In this document: piece by piece, positions 51,603-59,925 of the stretch | Layout of the letters: each line of letters begins with the position of its first letter | Position numbering within the stretch: the stretch's first letter is position 1 | Assembly (NCBI GenBank): GCA_902619825.1 | Contig: CACNFT010000003.1 | Location: forward strand, 74,473 to 138,472 | Direction of reading: 5' to 3' | DNA from: an uncultured Candidatus Actinomarina sp. | GTDB taxonomy: Bacteria > Actinomycetota > Acidimicrobiia > Actinomarinales > Actinomarinaceae | DNA: 64,000 nt | Notes under the pieces: model-generated | Database searches by the model: none | Told to the model about the DNA's origin: nothing | What the model saw: only the letters and a program-made list of their open reading frames with translations | Position numbers and translations under genes: made by a program

Positions 51603-52859
51603 TTGAGTACTAACTTAGACATCGTCCTTTACCTCCTCATATTTATATGTTTAATATTTTCTGCTATGTTGTCTGGTTCAGAGACCGCAATAACAACCCT
51701 CCCAAGAGAAAAAATTCATCAACTAGATGATTCAAAGAAAAATAAAAGAATTAAAAATGCAAAAGATGATATTGAAAAAACAATTGGTGGCATTCTTGTA
51801 GCGAATAACTTTGTAAACATTCTTATGGCATCTCTTGCAACCATTATATTTGTAAGACAGTTTGGAGAAAGAACTGGTGGAGTAATTGCAACATTATTTA
51901 TTACATTTCTTGTTTTAATTTTTGGTGAAGTAACGCCTAAAACTATTGCTACAAGAAAACCTGTTGAGTTCATGTCAAAAACTTCTTTATTGATAACTTA
52001 TTTATCAAGAATATTTGCCCCATTTACAAATCTTATAACAAATTCAATAAATAAATACGGGACTGGTCGGACTGGTGACATGGATGGTGATAATGAAATT
52101 ACAGAAGCAGACATTCAAGCATTGACGGCCTTAGGAGAACAAGAAGGTCAAATTCTTCCAGCAGAGCGAGAGATTATCGACTCTCTACTGGAGTTTTCAG
52201 ATAGACCTATCAAAGAAATTATGACTCCTAGGGTTGATGTATTATTTTTATCTGTTCCTCTTACGATAAGTGACGTTACAAAAATTGTCGATGAAAAAAG
52301 AATTTCAAGATTACCTATATCAAAATCAGAGTCACTAGATGACACCTATGGCGTCGTTTACGTTAAAGATTTATTAAATTTAAAACAAGACTCAGAGAGT
52401 GTTGAGATAGAGAATTTAATAAAAGATGTAATTTATTTACCTGAGTATACAACTTCTCTTTCGGCTTTAAACATACTTAGAGAGAATAAAGCAAGTTTTG
52501 CGTGTGTAATTGATGAAAATGGTGGCATCGAAGGAGTAATAACAATAAAGGATGTTTTATCAGAATTTGTAGGAGATTTACCTGATGAACATGATCAGAG
52601 ATTTAGTGGAATAAAAAGACTTGGACCCGGTCAATGGACAATTGAAGGCAAAACAGATATAGATGATTTTGAAGAATTTTTTGGATTAGAGCCAAACGAA
52701 AAAGATGTTGCTACTGTTGGAGGTTTGTTTTTAAGTCATTCGGAACAATTACCGTCTAATGGAGAAAAAATAACTATTGATGGACTTGAGATAACTGTTG
52801 CAGAAATAGACAACAGAAGAATTGAGTCAGTCATAGTTAAAAAAATAGCTAAAAAATAA
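51603..52859 (+). CDS. CNNM/HlyC-CorC family transporter
   Basis: The 418-residue protein is a CNNM-type ion (probably Mg2+) exporter. Residues 1-170 form the DUF21 membrane domain (LSGSETAITTLPREKI, FGEVTPKTIATRKP). EADIQALTALGEQEGQI, EREIIDSLLEFSDRPIKEIMTPRVDV leads into a CBS pair that binds nucleotide, ending ENGGIEGVITIKDVL. The CorC_HlyC domain follows at about 330-418. It starts at TTG because no ATG precedes the first helix. No strong ribosome-binding site was seen. Confidence 0.93.
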   Translation: MSTNLDIVLYLLIFICLIFSAMLSGSETAITTLPREKIHQLDDSKKNKRIKNAKDDIEKTIGGILVANNFVNILMASLATIIFVRQFGERTGGVIATLFITFLVLIFGEVTPKTIATRKPVEFMSKTSLLITYLSRIFAPFTNLITNSINKYGTGRTGDMDGDNEITEADIQALTALGEQEGQILPAEREIIDSLLEFSDRPIKEIMTPRVDVLFLSVPLTISDVTKIVDEKRISRLPISKSESLDDTYGVVYVKDLLNLKQDSESVEIENLIKDVIYLPEYTTSLSALNILRENKASFACVIDENGGIEGVITIKDVLSEFVGDLPDEHDQRFSGIKRLGPGQWTIEGKTDIDDFEEFFGLEPNEKDVATVGGLFLSHSEQLPSNGEKITIDGLEITVAEIDNRRIESVIVKKIAKK

Positions 52860-52875
52860 GTTAATAAAAATATAG

Positions 52876-52881
52876 TAGAAT
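52876..52881 (+). promoter_or_regulatory. -10 element of the gene at 52888, leaderless
   Basis: TAGAAT is followed by TAATTT and then ATG, the same 6-base spacing as at the IscA/ErpA gene. It predicts a transcript starting at the start codon. AT-rich sequence makes single matches weak evidence. Confidence 0.35.
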
Positions 52882-52887
52882 TAATTT

Positions 52888-53157
52888 ATGGGTATTGTTT
52901 GGCGTGTAGTCTCTTTTATCTCTGTATGGCTACTTTACGGTTTAATTGCATCATTGTTTGTCAAAAATGTGAATAGAAGGGATTATAGATTATTAATTCT
53001 TTCAGGATTACTTGGTGGTTTAATTGGTGGTGCATTAGGTAACGCTATGGATGTTCCCCAAAATATTTGGTGGTTGAGAGAATTTATGAAACTAGGTGTA
53101 ACTATTCTATCTATGTACACTATTCAAAATATATTCAAGTGGAATTTAGCTAGATAA
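52888..53157 (+). CDS. Small membrane protein of unknown function
   Basis: The 89-residue protein has three hydrophobic helices: VVSFISVWLLYGLIASLFV, ILSGLLGGLIGGALG and FMKLGVTILSMYTIQNI. The glycine-rich GGLIGGALGNAMD resembles transglycosylase-associated (YeaQ/GlsB-like) small proteins, but the match is loose. It lies 28 bases after the CNNM gene and is convergent with the small ORF at 53159. Confidence 0.5.
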   Translation: MGIVWRVVSFISVWLLYGLIASLFVKNVNRRDYRLLILSGLLGGLIGGALGNAMDVPQNIWWLREFMKLGVTILSMYTIQNIFKWNLAR

Positions 53158-53158
53158 T

Positions 53159-53437
53159 TTATATTTTTGGAACTCTTGGAGCTTTTAAAAGTCCACCATT
53201 CTCATCAATTAAACCACATCTTTTAGATATAAGTTTTGTATTAAATGCAAATAGGTTCTTGCGCCATGTCGCTATATATCCGTAACCTTTTACCTCCTCA
53301 AGTTTCTCAAGTCCAGATTCTAGATCTTTGACATCTAATACAAATACAACTGGAAGATCTTCATACGTTGCATCCCAACTTGTATCCAAACTAATTTTTT
53401 CTGATTTCGAAAGTAACTCTTTAAATTTATCAGTCAT
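53159..53437 (-). CDS. Hypothetical protein, last gene of the mannitol operon
   Basis: The 92-residue soluble protein is not recognised. It shows alternating strands and helices, with LPVVFVLDVKDLESGLEKLEEVKGY in the middle, and ends with basic APRVPKI. It overlaps ptsH by 8 bases, so it is translated from the mtl-pts transcript. No membrane segment or catalytic motif is visible. It might be a small partner of HPr or mannitol metabolism. Confidence 0.55.
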   Translation of the reverse strand: MTDKFKELLSKSEKISLDTSWDATYEDLPVVFVLDVKDLESGLEKLEEVKGYGYIATWRKNLFAFNTKLISKRCGLIDENGGLLKAPRVPKI

Positions 53438-53690
53438 TTTTACTTACTAATAATTCAAACTTTTTCATAAATTCATTCTCATTTTCACCATCTAATGTGA
53501 GTTCAAATTTTGTTCCCTGTTTAACAGCAAGCTTTAATATTCCAATCATACTTTTACCATCAGCCTCTTTTTCTCCATATTTGAGAGTAACTTTACCATT
53601 AAATTCTTGAGCTAGCTTTACAAATTCTGCAGCAGGACGAGCATGTAAACCTACACCAGCATTGACAATTAGTTCACTACTTGTAGACAC
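53430..53690 (-). CDS. ptsH: HPr phosphocarrier protein
   Basis: The 86-residue HPr relays phosphate from enzyme I to PTS enzyme IIA. AGVGLHARPAAEFVKLA contains the catalytic histidine (near residue 16), and ADGKSMIGILKLAVKQG carries the conserved serine (about 47) that HPr kinase modifies in Gram-positive bacteria. It starts at GTG directly after the mtlD stop. Enzyme I is encoded separately at 59926, so the general PTS proteins are split. Confidence 0.95.
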   Translation of the reverse strand: MSTSSELIVNAGVGLHARPAAEFVKLAQEFNGKVTLKYGEKEADGKSMIGILKLAVKQGTKFELTLDGENENEFMKKFELLVSKND

Positions 53691-54764
53691 TTAAGTTAAC
53701 CTTTCTAAATATTTATTAATGTTTCTATCATCTAACCCCCAGAAATTTTGTAGAAAATTAGGAAGTCCATTTTTGAAATTATAATGAAAATCGTTGAATC
53801 CATCAATATAGGAATAATCAATTTTTTGAAGCAGATCAATAATTCGTTTAAAAGATTCAACAGGTTGATCATTTTGAATTAGAATATCCAATGGTTTTGC
53901 AAATCTTTCATTTTCTGCAAATTTTATATTTGGATTTCGTGCAATTCTTAATAGTTCATCATTTATTGTATCTGATGAAAATCTATCATTAATATTTAAA
54001 GAAAATTCTTCAATGTCATCATATTTTTTCGCAAATAAAGAAAATGCATTCATCAATTCTGAAGATGCTTTAATTGCAAATTCTTTACCTTCATCACTTT
54101 TGTAAATTTCGTGTATGTATTTATATCCTTTTGATATTCCAAAATATGCTAATTGAAGATGTAGACCATTTAATAACCATAACTTTTTAATAAATTCTTC
54201 TTCATAATGTCCATACTTAACAATATCGGATATCACTAATGGTTTGGTTTTAGACTCATCAAGAATAATTGAACCATAATTTTCAACAATTACGTCTAAT
54301 GAATCTTTCTTTTGGGGTGGAATAATTTTGTCAACAACTGCATCTATTACAGTTAAGTATGGATTTGAAGCTTCACTATTTTTTTGAACTGTTGATGAAG
54401 CTCTATACATATTCTCGAATGCAATAAAAGTTACTTCGTTTTTAAATTGTACTTTATTAATTACATCAAAAACATCTTGAACAAATTTTGGTCCAACTGA
54501 TGACGATATTAAGGTTACTTCATTCAAAATATCGGATATTGCAGAAAAATTGTTTAAACTCACCGCACTTACATTCTGAACATTTATTGAGTTATCTTTT
54601 GTATTTCCAAGTTTAAAAACCTGATATTCTTTAGAAGTATTAAGTTTGTCAATTAATCTCTCATCAACGTCAACAAATATAACTTCATAATTATTGTCTT
54701 GTAAAACTGGACCTATAAATCCTCTACCAATATTTCCAGCACCAAAATGTATTGCTTTTTTCAT
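53691..54764 (-). CDS. mtlD: Mannitol-1-phosphate 5-dehydrogenase
   Basis: The 357-residue NAD-dependent enzyme oxidises mannitol 1-phosphate to fructose 6-phosphate. KAIHFGAGNIGRGFIGPVLQ is the N-terminal dinucleotide site and a family signature. AFENMYRASS and VDAVVDKIIPP define the family, and KLWLLNGLHLQLAYFG carries the catalytic lysine-asparagine-histidine group. It lies between the mannitol EIIA gene and ptsH, consistent with one uptake-and-oxidation operon. Confidence 0.95.
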   Translation of the reverse strand: MKKAIHFGAGNIGRGFIGPVLQDNNYEVIFVDVDERLIDKLNTSKEYQVFKLGNTKDNSINVQNVSAVSLNNFSAISDILNEVTLISSSVGPKFVQDVFDVINKVQFKNEVTFIAFENMYRASSTVQKNSEASNPYLTVIDAVVDKIIPPQKKDSLDVIVENYGSIILDESKTKPLVISDIVKYGHYEEEFIKKLWLLNGLHLQLAYFGISKGYKYIHEIYKSDEGKEFAIKASSELMNAFSLFAKKYDDIEEFSLNINDRFSSDTINDELLRIARNPNIKFAENERFAKPLDILIQNDQPVESFKRIIDLLQKIDYSYIDGFNDFHYNFKNGLPNFLQNFWGLDDRNINKYLERLT

Positions 54765-54769
54765 ACTGA

Positions 54770-55198
54770 CTAAATTTTAAATTTTTCGTATATTAATTCA
54801 ATATCTTCTATGTTCCATAGTTGTTTTGCATCATCTGGATCTTCAATTAATTCAGCTAAAATTGCAAGAACATCTAAATGTTCATCATTTTTTGCGGCTA
54901 TTCCAACAATTATATATGCAGTTTCACCATTCCACTCAACACCTTGTGGACATTGTATATAAGATATGCCAGTTTTTTTTATAAATTGTTTTCCACTTTC
55001 CATACCATGAGGTATAGCAACACCATTACCTATGTAAGTCGCAAATCCCTCTTTTTCAAGTTTTTCTAACATAGAATCAATATATTCTTTGGTTACATAC
55101 TCACCTTCAACTAGTAATTTACCTGCAAGAATAGTTGCTTCCTCTTTACTATTTAGATTTGTTGATGTAGATATAGATGATTTTTTTAATATATCCAC
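54770..55198 (-). CDS. mtlF: Mannitol PTS enzyme IIA
   Basis: The 142-residue EIIA accepts phosphate from HPr. YIGNGVAIPHGMES carries the active-site histidine near residue 66, typical of mannitol/fructose EIIA (PTS_EIIA_2). AAKNDEHLDVLAILAELI is the family's second conserved segment with a further histidine. It is a separate polypeptide as in MtlF-type systems, translated from a GTG start 3 bases after the EIIB stop. Confidence 0.92.
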   Translation of the reverse strand: MDILKKSSISTSTNLNSKEEATILAGKLLVEGEYVTKEYIDSMLEKLEKEGFATYIGNGVAIPHGMESGKQFIKKTGISYIQCPQGVEWNGETAYIIVGIAAKNDEHLDVLAILAELIEDPDDAKQLWNIEDIELIYEKFKI

Positions 55199-55201
55199 AA
55201 C

Positions 55202-55525
55202 TTAAGAACTCTTAATTTCATTTCCTTCTGATAAATCTGTAATTAGCTTTGAAATTGCTGGATCGTTCATAAACATATTGAATGAGATCACTACTGAATT
55301 TACTGCAACTTCTCTTGCTCTCCCTGCTAATCCTGCATGAGCTACTACAACGTCAGCATCTTGAGGTATCAAATTCACTGGAGAATGGTCAATTGAAACA
55401 TCTAAACCAGCCTTTTTTGCCTTTTTTATTAAACTATTTTTCACCATTACGCTTGAACCCATACCTGCTTCACAGGCAAGGATTATTTTTTTTACTTCGC
55501 TTGCATTTATCGAACTTTTGCTCAT
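55202..55525 (-). CDS. Mannitol PTS enzyme IIB
   Basis: The track start at 55564 lies inside a terminator hairpin. The real start is the ATG at 55525 (MSKSSINASE), 4 bases after a strong AAGGAG ribosome-binding site, giving 107 residues. KIILACEAGMGSSVM contains the phosphorylated cysteine, with AGMGSS as the mannitol EIIB loop. VVVAHAGLAGRA and VISFNMFM follow. In many bacteria EIIB is fused to EIIC (MtlA); here it is free. It phosphorylates mannitol during import. Confidence 0.92.
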   Translation of the reverse strand: MSKSSINASEVKKIILACEAGMGSSVMVKNSLIKKAKKAGLDVSIDHSPVNLIPQDADVVVAHAGLAGRAREVAVNSVVISFNMFMNDPAISKLITDLSEGNEIKSS

Positions 55526-55535
55526 TTTACTCCTT

Positions 55536-55565
55536 AAAAATTTGGGGAGGTAAAACCTCCCCAAA
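55536..55565 (-). terminator. Rho-independent terminator-like hairpin inside the mannitol operon
   Basis: On the reverse strand a perfect 10-base-pair stem, TTTGGGGAGG and CCTCCCCAAA, with a 5-base loop is followed by TTTTT, the classic intrinsic terminator form. It lies between the EIIC stop (55590) and the EIIB ribosome-binding site. Partial termination or RNA processing here would lower expression of the distal genes. It is a strong signal by eye for an otherwise AT-rich region. Confidence 0.8.
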
Positions 55566-55589
55566 TCTAATTCTTAATTAGTAAGAAAT

Positions 55590-56654
55590 CTAGACACCAG
55601 GAACATTGTCCACAGTGATTGTGTCTTCTACACCAGCGTCTGTTTCTTTAACTGGTCTTGCTCTAAGTACTATAACACCTACTACTGCAGATACTATTGC
55701 ACCGATTGCAATTCCTCCTAGTACACCAACTGCTCCACCTCTAGGTATTAATGGCAGATAAGCCAAAATACTTCCTGGAGACGCTGCTGCTACTAGTCCA
55801 GCATCAGTTATTTGGAACCAAAGAGCTTGTGACATTCCACCAGCCCACATGGCAAGTATCATAATTGGATGTCCCAATATATATGGGAAATACACTTCAT
55901 GAATACCTCCAAAGAAATGAATTATTATTGTTCCTGGAGCGGATTGTTTCCACATTCCTGATCCAGCAACCCAATATGCTATCAACATACCAAGGCCTGG
56001 GCCTGGGCTTGATTCAAGCATAAACCATACTGATTGTCCTGTTTCGGCTGCTTCAGCAACTCCTAACGGACCAAACAAACCGTGGTTGATTGCATTATTA
56101 AGGAACAATACTTTAGCAACTTCGATTGGCAAGTCTACCAATGGAAGTAACCCAGCATCAACGATACCCTCGGAAATACCACCAAGAACATCTAAGACAC
56201 CTTGCATTATTGGTCCAATTATTTGTTTTGCAACAATTGCAAGAACTGTTGCAAGGATACCTAATGAAAAGTTATCAATTAACATTTCAAAACCCTCCGG
56301 TGAGGCGGGTTGAAGAACTGCATCAACTTTCTTAGCTGTCCAAGCACTAAGTGGTCCAAAGACCATAGCACCAAAGAATTGTGGGTCAGATGCACCAACT
56401 GCAATTGCAGTTGTAACTACAGCACCAATCACACCACCTCTATGACCATGAACCATTTTTCCACCTGTATACCCAATTAATATTGGAAGTAGATAAACGA
56501 TCATTGGTCCTACCATTTCAGATAGGTTCTCATTTGGAGCCCATCCTGTATCGATAAATAGAGCTGTTATTAAACCCCAAGCAATGAAAGCGCCAATGTT
56601 AGGAATAACCATTCCTGCAGCAGCACCACCAAAGCGTTGTATGGATTCTCTCAT
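55590..56654 (-). CDS. mtlA: Mannitol PTS enzyme IIC
   Basis: The track start at 56708 includes a GGGGGA ribosome-binding site. The ATG at 56654 (MRESIQRFGG) fits better, giving 354 residues. It is the membrane transporter: GAAAGMVIPNIGAFIAWG opens the first helices, VHGHRGGVIGAVVTTAI and FLNNAINHGLFGPLG are family signatures, and GGIHEVYFPYILGHP carries the conserved GIHE motif of mannitol EIIC. The EIIB and EIIA domains fused to MtlA in E. coli are separate genes downstream. It is the first gene of the operon. Confidence 0.95.
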   Translation of the reverse strand: MRESIQRFGGAAAGMVIPNIGAFIAWGLITALFIDTGWAPNENLSEMVGPMIVYLLPILIGYTGGKMVHGHRGGVIGAVVTTAIAVGASDPQFFGAMVFGPLSAWTAKKVDAVLQPASPEGFEMLIDNFSLGILATVLAIVAKQIIGPIMQGVLDVLGGISEGIVDAGLLPLVDLPIEVAKVLFLNNAINHGLFGPLGVAEAAETGQSVWFMLESSPGPGLGMLIAYWVAGSGMWKQSAPGTIIIHFFGGIHEVYFPYILGHPIMILAMWAGGMSQALWFQITDAGLVAAASPGSILAYLPLIPRGGAVGVLGGIAIGAIVSAVVGVIVLRARPVKETDAGVEDTITVDNVPGV

Positions 56655-56673
56655 ATTTTTCCAATCCCCCTTT

Positions 56674-56687
56674 AGATTGATCAATCT
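56674..56687. promoter_or_regulatory. 14-bp perfect palindrome, candidate mannitol-operon operator
   Basis: AGATTGATCAATCT is its own reverse complement. It lies about 20 bases upstream of the EIIC start codon and about 50 bases downstream of the candidate -10 element, a position where a bound repressor would block transcription. The regulator is unknown; no regulator gene is adjacent. Confidence 0.45.
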
Positions 56688-56735
56688 GTCACATTTTGTA
56701 ACAAACATGTAATACTTGTAATATCACATAAGTTA

Positions 56736-56741
56736 ATTATA
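56736..56741 (-). promoter_or_regulatory. Candidate -10 element of the mannitol operon
   Basis: The reverse strand reads TATAAT within the 213-base region upstream of the EIIC start codon. No good -35 is visible at 17 bases. A near-palindrome TGTGATATTACA lies between this site and the start and might bind a CRP-like regulator. This is a weak call in AT-rich DNA. Confidence 0.3.
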
Positions 56742-56867
56742 AAAAATAAAACACTGCGTTTCATTCGTCTTTAAAAAATTTTTACTTATTACTTGTAACT
56801 TCGTAATAACCTGACAGTCATATAATCCTAATTTTTGCTTATAATGCAATAAAATAGGAGGTATTTT

Positions 56868-57461
56868 ATGGATGTAGAATCAACAATGTTACCGTTAGGA
56901 ACAAAAATGCCAAATTTTAATTTACTTGGTATTGATGGGGATATGTATACCAATGAAATGTTTGATGATAAAAGAGGTTCTCTCATCATGTTTATATGCA
57001 ATCATTGTCCTTTTGTTAAACATGTCAATGATGAAATAGTAAATTTAACTAATGAAATAATACAAGATGGAATCGGTGTCATAGGAATAAATTCAAATGA
57101 CAGCTCTCAAGAAAAATATGCTGAAGATAGCATTGATAAAATGCGAGAATACGCAGATATCTTAGGATATAGTTTTCCGTATGTAGTTGATGAAGATCAA
57201 TCCGTCGCAAAGAAATTTACAGCGCAATGTACCCCAGACTTTTTTCTCTTTGATGAAAATAAAAATCTTATATATAGAGGACAATTGGATGGATCTAGGC
57301 CTGGTAATGACGTGCCGACTAATGGTGAAAGTCTGAGAAGTGCTATTCAAGCGTTAGTAAATAATGATGAGCCAATCTCTGAACAACTACCAAGCATGGG
57401 ATGTAATATAAAATGGAAAATAGGAGAAGAGCCTGATTACTTTTTAAATGTAAAAGGTTAA
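56868..57461 (+). CDS. Thioredoxin-fold redoxin (AhpC/TSA-like)
   Basis: The 197-residue soluble protein has PNFNLLGIDGDMY, the usual redoxin start, and FICNHCPFVKHVNDE, a CxxC active site with the NHCP variant typical of a thioredoxin-like subgroup. GVIGINSNDSSQ and QCTPDFFLFDENKNLIYRGQLDGSRPG complete the fold. It probably reduces peroxides or disulfides. A strong TAGGAGGT ribosome-binding site (56855-56862) precedes the ATG, and TATAAT at 56840 may be the -10. Selenocysteine is not used; both active-site residues are cysteine. Confidence 0.88.
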   Translation: MDVESTMLPLGTKMPNFNLLGIDGDMYTNEMFDDKRGSLIMFICNHCPFVKHVNDEIVNLTNEIIQDGIGVIGINSNDSSQEKYAEDSIDKMREYADILGYSFPYVVDEDQSVAKKFTAQCTPDFFLFDENKNLIYRGQLDGSRPGNDVPTNGESLRSAIQALVNNDEPISEQLPSMGCNIKWKIGEEPDYFLNVKG

Positions 57462-57982
57462 TTTAAATCTTGTATTTGGACAAAAAGTCTTCTTGAACGT
57501 CCGCAATCTAATTCTACGAAAAAAAGACGTTGCCATCTTCCTAAAATAATTTCTGAGTCAACTATGGGTAAAGATACTGAAGTAGACCCAATGATAGAAC
57601 CTCTAACATGGGATCGTCCATTTACATTTTCGTCTTCTTGCATGTTTTCAGTTCTTAAATCCCAATCATCATGCTCATAATATGAATCTGTTGGAACAAG
57701 TTCTTCAAGTTTTCTCTTGAAGTCGTTTATGTACCCTGTTTCAGATTCGTTAATAATTATTGCAGTGGTGGTATGTGGAGTTGATATAATTACTGAACCA
57801 TGTGCAACATTTGAAGATGAAACCAAGTTTTGAATTTTTTCGGTAAAATCACAGAATTGATTTGTATCCTCAGTATCAAAATGCAATGCATAGGTAGCTG
57901 ATTTATTTGAAGATGATTGATGCAATTCTACTAAATCAGTTTTGACAATATCTGCACCGATTCTTTGATTAGGTTTTTTCAT
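57458..57982 (-). CDS. YjbQ/UPF0047 family protein
   Basis: The 174-residue protein matches the YjbQ family, which has weak thiamine-phosphate synthase activity in E. coli. STPHTTTAIIINESETGYIND is the conserved histidine-threonine segment, YEHDDWDLRTEN and GRSHVRGSIIGSTSVSLPI contain the conserved metal-binding histidines, and LGRWQRLFFVELDCGR closes the fold. The biological role is uncertain. It has a 4-base stop overlap with the convergent redoxin. Confidence 0.9.
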   Translation of the reverse strand: MKKPNQRIGADIVKTDLVELHQSSSNKSATYALHFDTEDTNQFCDFTEKIQNLVSSSNVAHGSVIISTPHTTTAIIINESETGYINDFKRKLEELVPTDSYYEHDDWDLRTENMQEDENVNGRSHVRGSIIGSTSVSLPIVDSEIILGRWQRLFFVELDCGRSRRLFVQIQDLN

Positions 57983-58032
57983 AATAAGCTCAAAATTTAT
58001 AATAACAATTTGATATTTTATTCAATATTTAT

Positions 58033-59241
58033 TCAACTATTTTGTGATAACCAATACTTATAAAGTTGATTATCAATTATGTCAATGTTCTTGATCTCGA
58101 TTGGATCACCTTTTTTAACATCGGAATTCAAAATATTATTTTCGGATAATCCTAATGGTGCAAGATTTTTTGAATTTTCAACTCTCATTGCTTTGCCATA
58201 AATATTTTCTCCACCAATTGAACCAAGATTTGTACCTGCTTTGAGATCTTTTTTTGAATGTGCAACCACTTCAACATTCCATTTTTTTGCACTTAATTGT
58301 GTTTCTTTATCAACCATTAATTTCATAATCGTTCTTGGAATCTCCAAACTAGTTAAGTGATATGGTCTGTAAAGAGTCCAGTATGGGCCTTTTCCCATTT
58401 TTAAGTATTCCATTTCGTAATTTACATAGTCATCTTCTGAATAGACTATTGCAAAGACTCCAGGCGCTACTCCAAAGGCAAAATCAACAATATTTGTTTT
58501 TTCAAGAATACCCCCAGATGATTTAGGTATAAATATTGAATTTAACTCATCATATGTAGAGTTAGGTCCGTGCATACCATCAGTATCAATGTTGAAATCA
58601 AGATAATTTGCTAATGCCGCCATTTCAATCATCGTTTTACTGCCATCAACAAAGCTTGTTAGCATATAAGGATTCATGTTCTTTTTTAAAGCTTCTTTTT
58701 CAAGATCTTTAGGGGTTTTAAACACATCAAAAGGATTATTTTTTCCTTTACCAATTGCAATTACATCAAGAGAAATTTCCTTTGCAAAATTGAATAATTC
58801 AACTGCTGCAACTGGTTCATCTCCATCTCCAACGGTGACAATAGTATTATTTTTCTCTGCCTCTTTATTTAAAGCTAGACCTATCGTTGCTTCTGTCTCA
58901 ACATTCAATAGAATCAAATTAATGTTTCTATTTAAAACCTTGAATGCAACGTCAGCCCCTGAAGAGGGTGTTCCTGTTGCCTCTATGACTACATCTAAAT
59001 CCTTATCATCAAGTGAATCAAGATGGGATGAAATTGTAATGTCTTTATCTGTATCGTATTTGCTTCGTGCCATATCTAGTTTGTCCTGGTTTTTATCAAC
59101 GATTAAAACAAGATCTGTATCTTCCATTTTGTTGATTTGAGTAACAATACCCTGACCCATTTGTCCGGCTCCAACTAAAGCAACTTTTGTTTTCTTACCT
59201 CTTTCTTTAACGACGTTTGAATACCTATTTAATAAACTCAT
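58033..59241 (-). CDS. DXR-like (DRL-type) dehydrogenase with SAF domain
   Basis: The 402-residue protein has an N-terminal NAD(P)-binding domain (VALVGAGQMGQGIVTQI) resembling homoserine dehydrogenase, DVVIEATGTPSSGA and VGDGDEPVAAVEL in the middle, and a C-terminal SAF-like domain (VVAHSKKDLKAGTNL). This layout fits the DRL family, shown in Brucella to replace DXR in making 2-C-methylerythritol 4-phosphate. It overlaps ispD by 4 bases, and ispD encodes the next MEP-pathway step, which supports the call. A sugar-acid or tetritol dehydrogenase is the alternative. Confidence 0.6.
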   Translation of the reverse strand: MSLLNRYSNVVKERGKKTKVALVGAGQMGQGIVTQINKMEDTDLVLIVDKNQDKLDMARSKYDTDKDITISSHLDSLDDKDLDVVIEATGTPSSGADVAFKVLNRNINLILLNVETEATIGLALNKEAEKNNTIVTVGDGDEPVAAVELFNFAKEISLDVIAIGKGKNNPFDVFKTPKDLEKEALKKNMNPYMLTSFVDGSKTMIEMAALANYLDFNIDTDGMHGPNSTYDELNSIFIPKSSGGILEKTNIVDFAFGVAPGVFAIVYSEDDYVNYEMEYLKMGKGPYWTLYRPYHLTSLEIPRTIMKLMVDKETQLSAKKWNVEVVAHSKKDLKAGTNLGSIGGENIYGKAMRVENSKNLAPLGLSENNILNSDVKKGDPIEIKNIDIIDNQLYKYWLSQNS

Positions 59242-59918
59242 TTATTACCATACTCTTCTAGTTTTAATTTTATAGTTTCTAGGTCTTCTTTATATGTTAT
59301 TTTAAGATTGAGTTCGGAACCTAAAATAACTTTTGATTCAATATTCAATTTTTTTGAAACTTGTTCCGTTGTGTCATGAGAGATCATTTGTTCTTCATCT
59401 TGATCAATATAGGCATTTTGTAAAATTTTATATTCAAATATTTGGGGAGTTTGAATTTCTACAAGATTATCAGTTAAAAGCTCCTGTGATAATTTACTAT
59501 AAAGGCTTGTCTCTACGTATGGAGAACAAGAACCATGTGTTTTTGCTTCTGTAATAAGTTCCTTTAATAAGCCTTCAGGGAGAAAAGATCTTGCACAATC
59601 ATGAATTGCAACTAAATCGTTACTGTCTATGTTCATTAATTTTAAAGTATTAAGACCAAAAATCTCACTTTCATGTCTTGTTTTGCCACCTAAAATCAAT
59701 TCAAATTTTTTATCAATTAAATATGAATTTAAAATTTCTCTAATTTTTTCAATATTGGTTTCATTACAAACAATAACTAATGAGTGAATATCGTCACAAT
59801 TTAAAAAAGTTTCGAGTGGATATCTGATAAGCTCTTTATCTTTGAATGTAGCAAATAGTTTATCTGATTCAAATCTCTCACTCAAACCAGCTGCAAGCAG
59901 TATTCCAAAAACTTTCAA
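59238..59918 (-). CDS. ispD: 2-C-methyl-D-erythritol 4-phosphate cytidylyltransferase
   Basis: The 226-residue enzyme attaches CMP to methylerythritol phosphate in the non-mevalonate isoprenoid pathway. FGILLAAGLSERF is the CTP-binding loop, IVCNETNIEKI and GGKTRHESEIFGL are IspD signatures, HDCARSFLP carries the conserved aspartate, and VEIQTPQIFEY completes the site. The loop is less canonical than in E. coli (AAGLSERFESDKLF), so a related polyol-phosphate cytidylyltransferase is possible. It lies 7 bases after ptsI and overlaps the DRL-like gene by 4 bases. Confidence 0.85.
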   Translation of the reverse strand: MKVFGILLAAGLSERFESDKLFATFKDKELIRYPLETFLNCDDIHSLVIVCNETNIEKIREILNSYLIDKKFELILGGKTRHESEIFGLNTLKLMNIDSNDLVAIHDCARSFLPEGLLKELITEAKTHGSCSPYVETSLYSKLSQELLTDNLVEIQTPQIFEYKILQNAYIDQDEEQMISHDTTEQVSKKLNIESKVILGSELNLKITYKEDLETIKLKLEEYGNK

Positions 59919-59925
59919 TATATTT

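Noticed and set aside
56868-57461. Possible selenoprotein redoxin
   Set aside because: The active site is CNHC with both cysteines present and no in-frame TGA, so selenocysteine is not used here.
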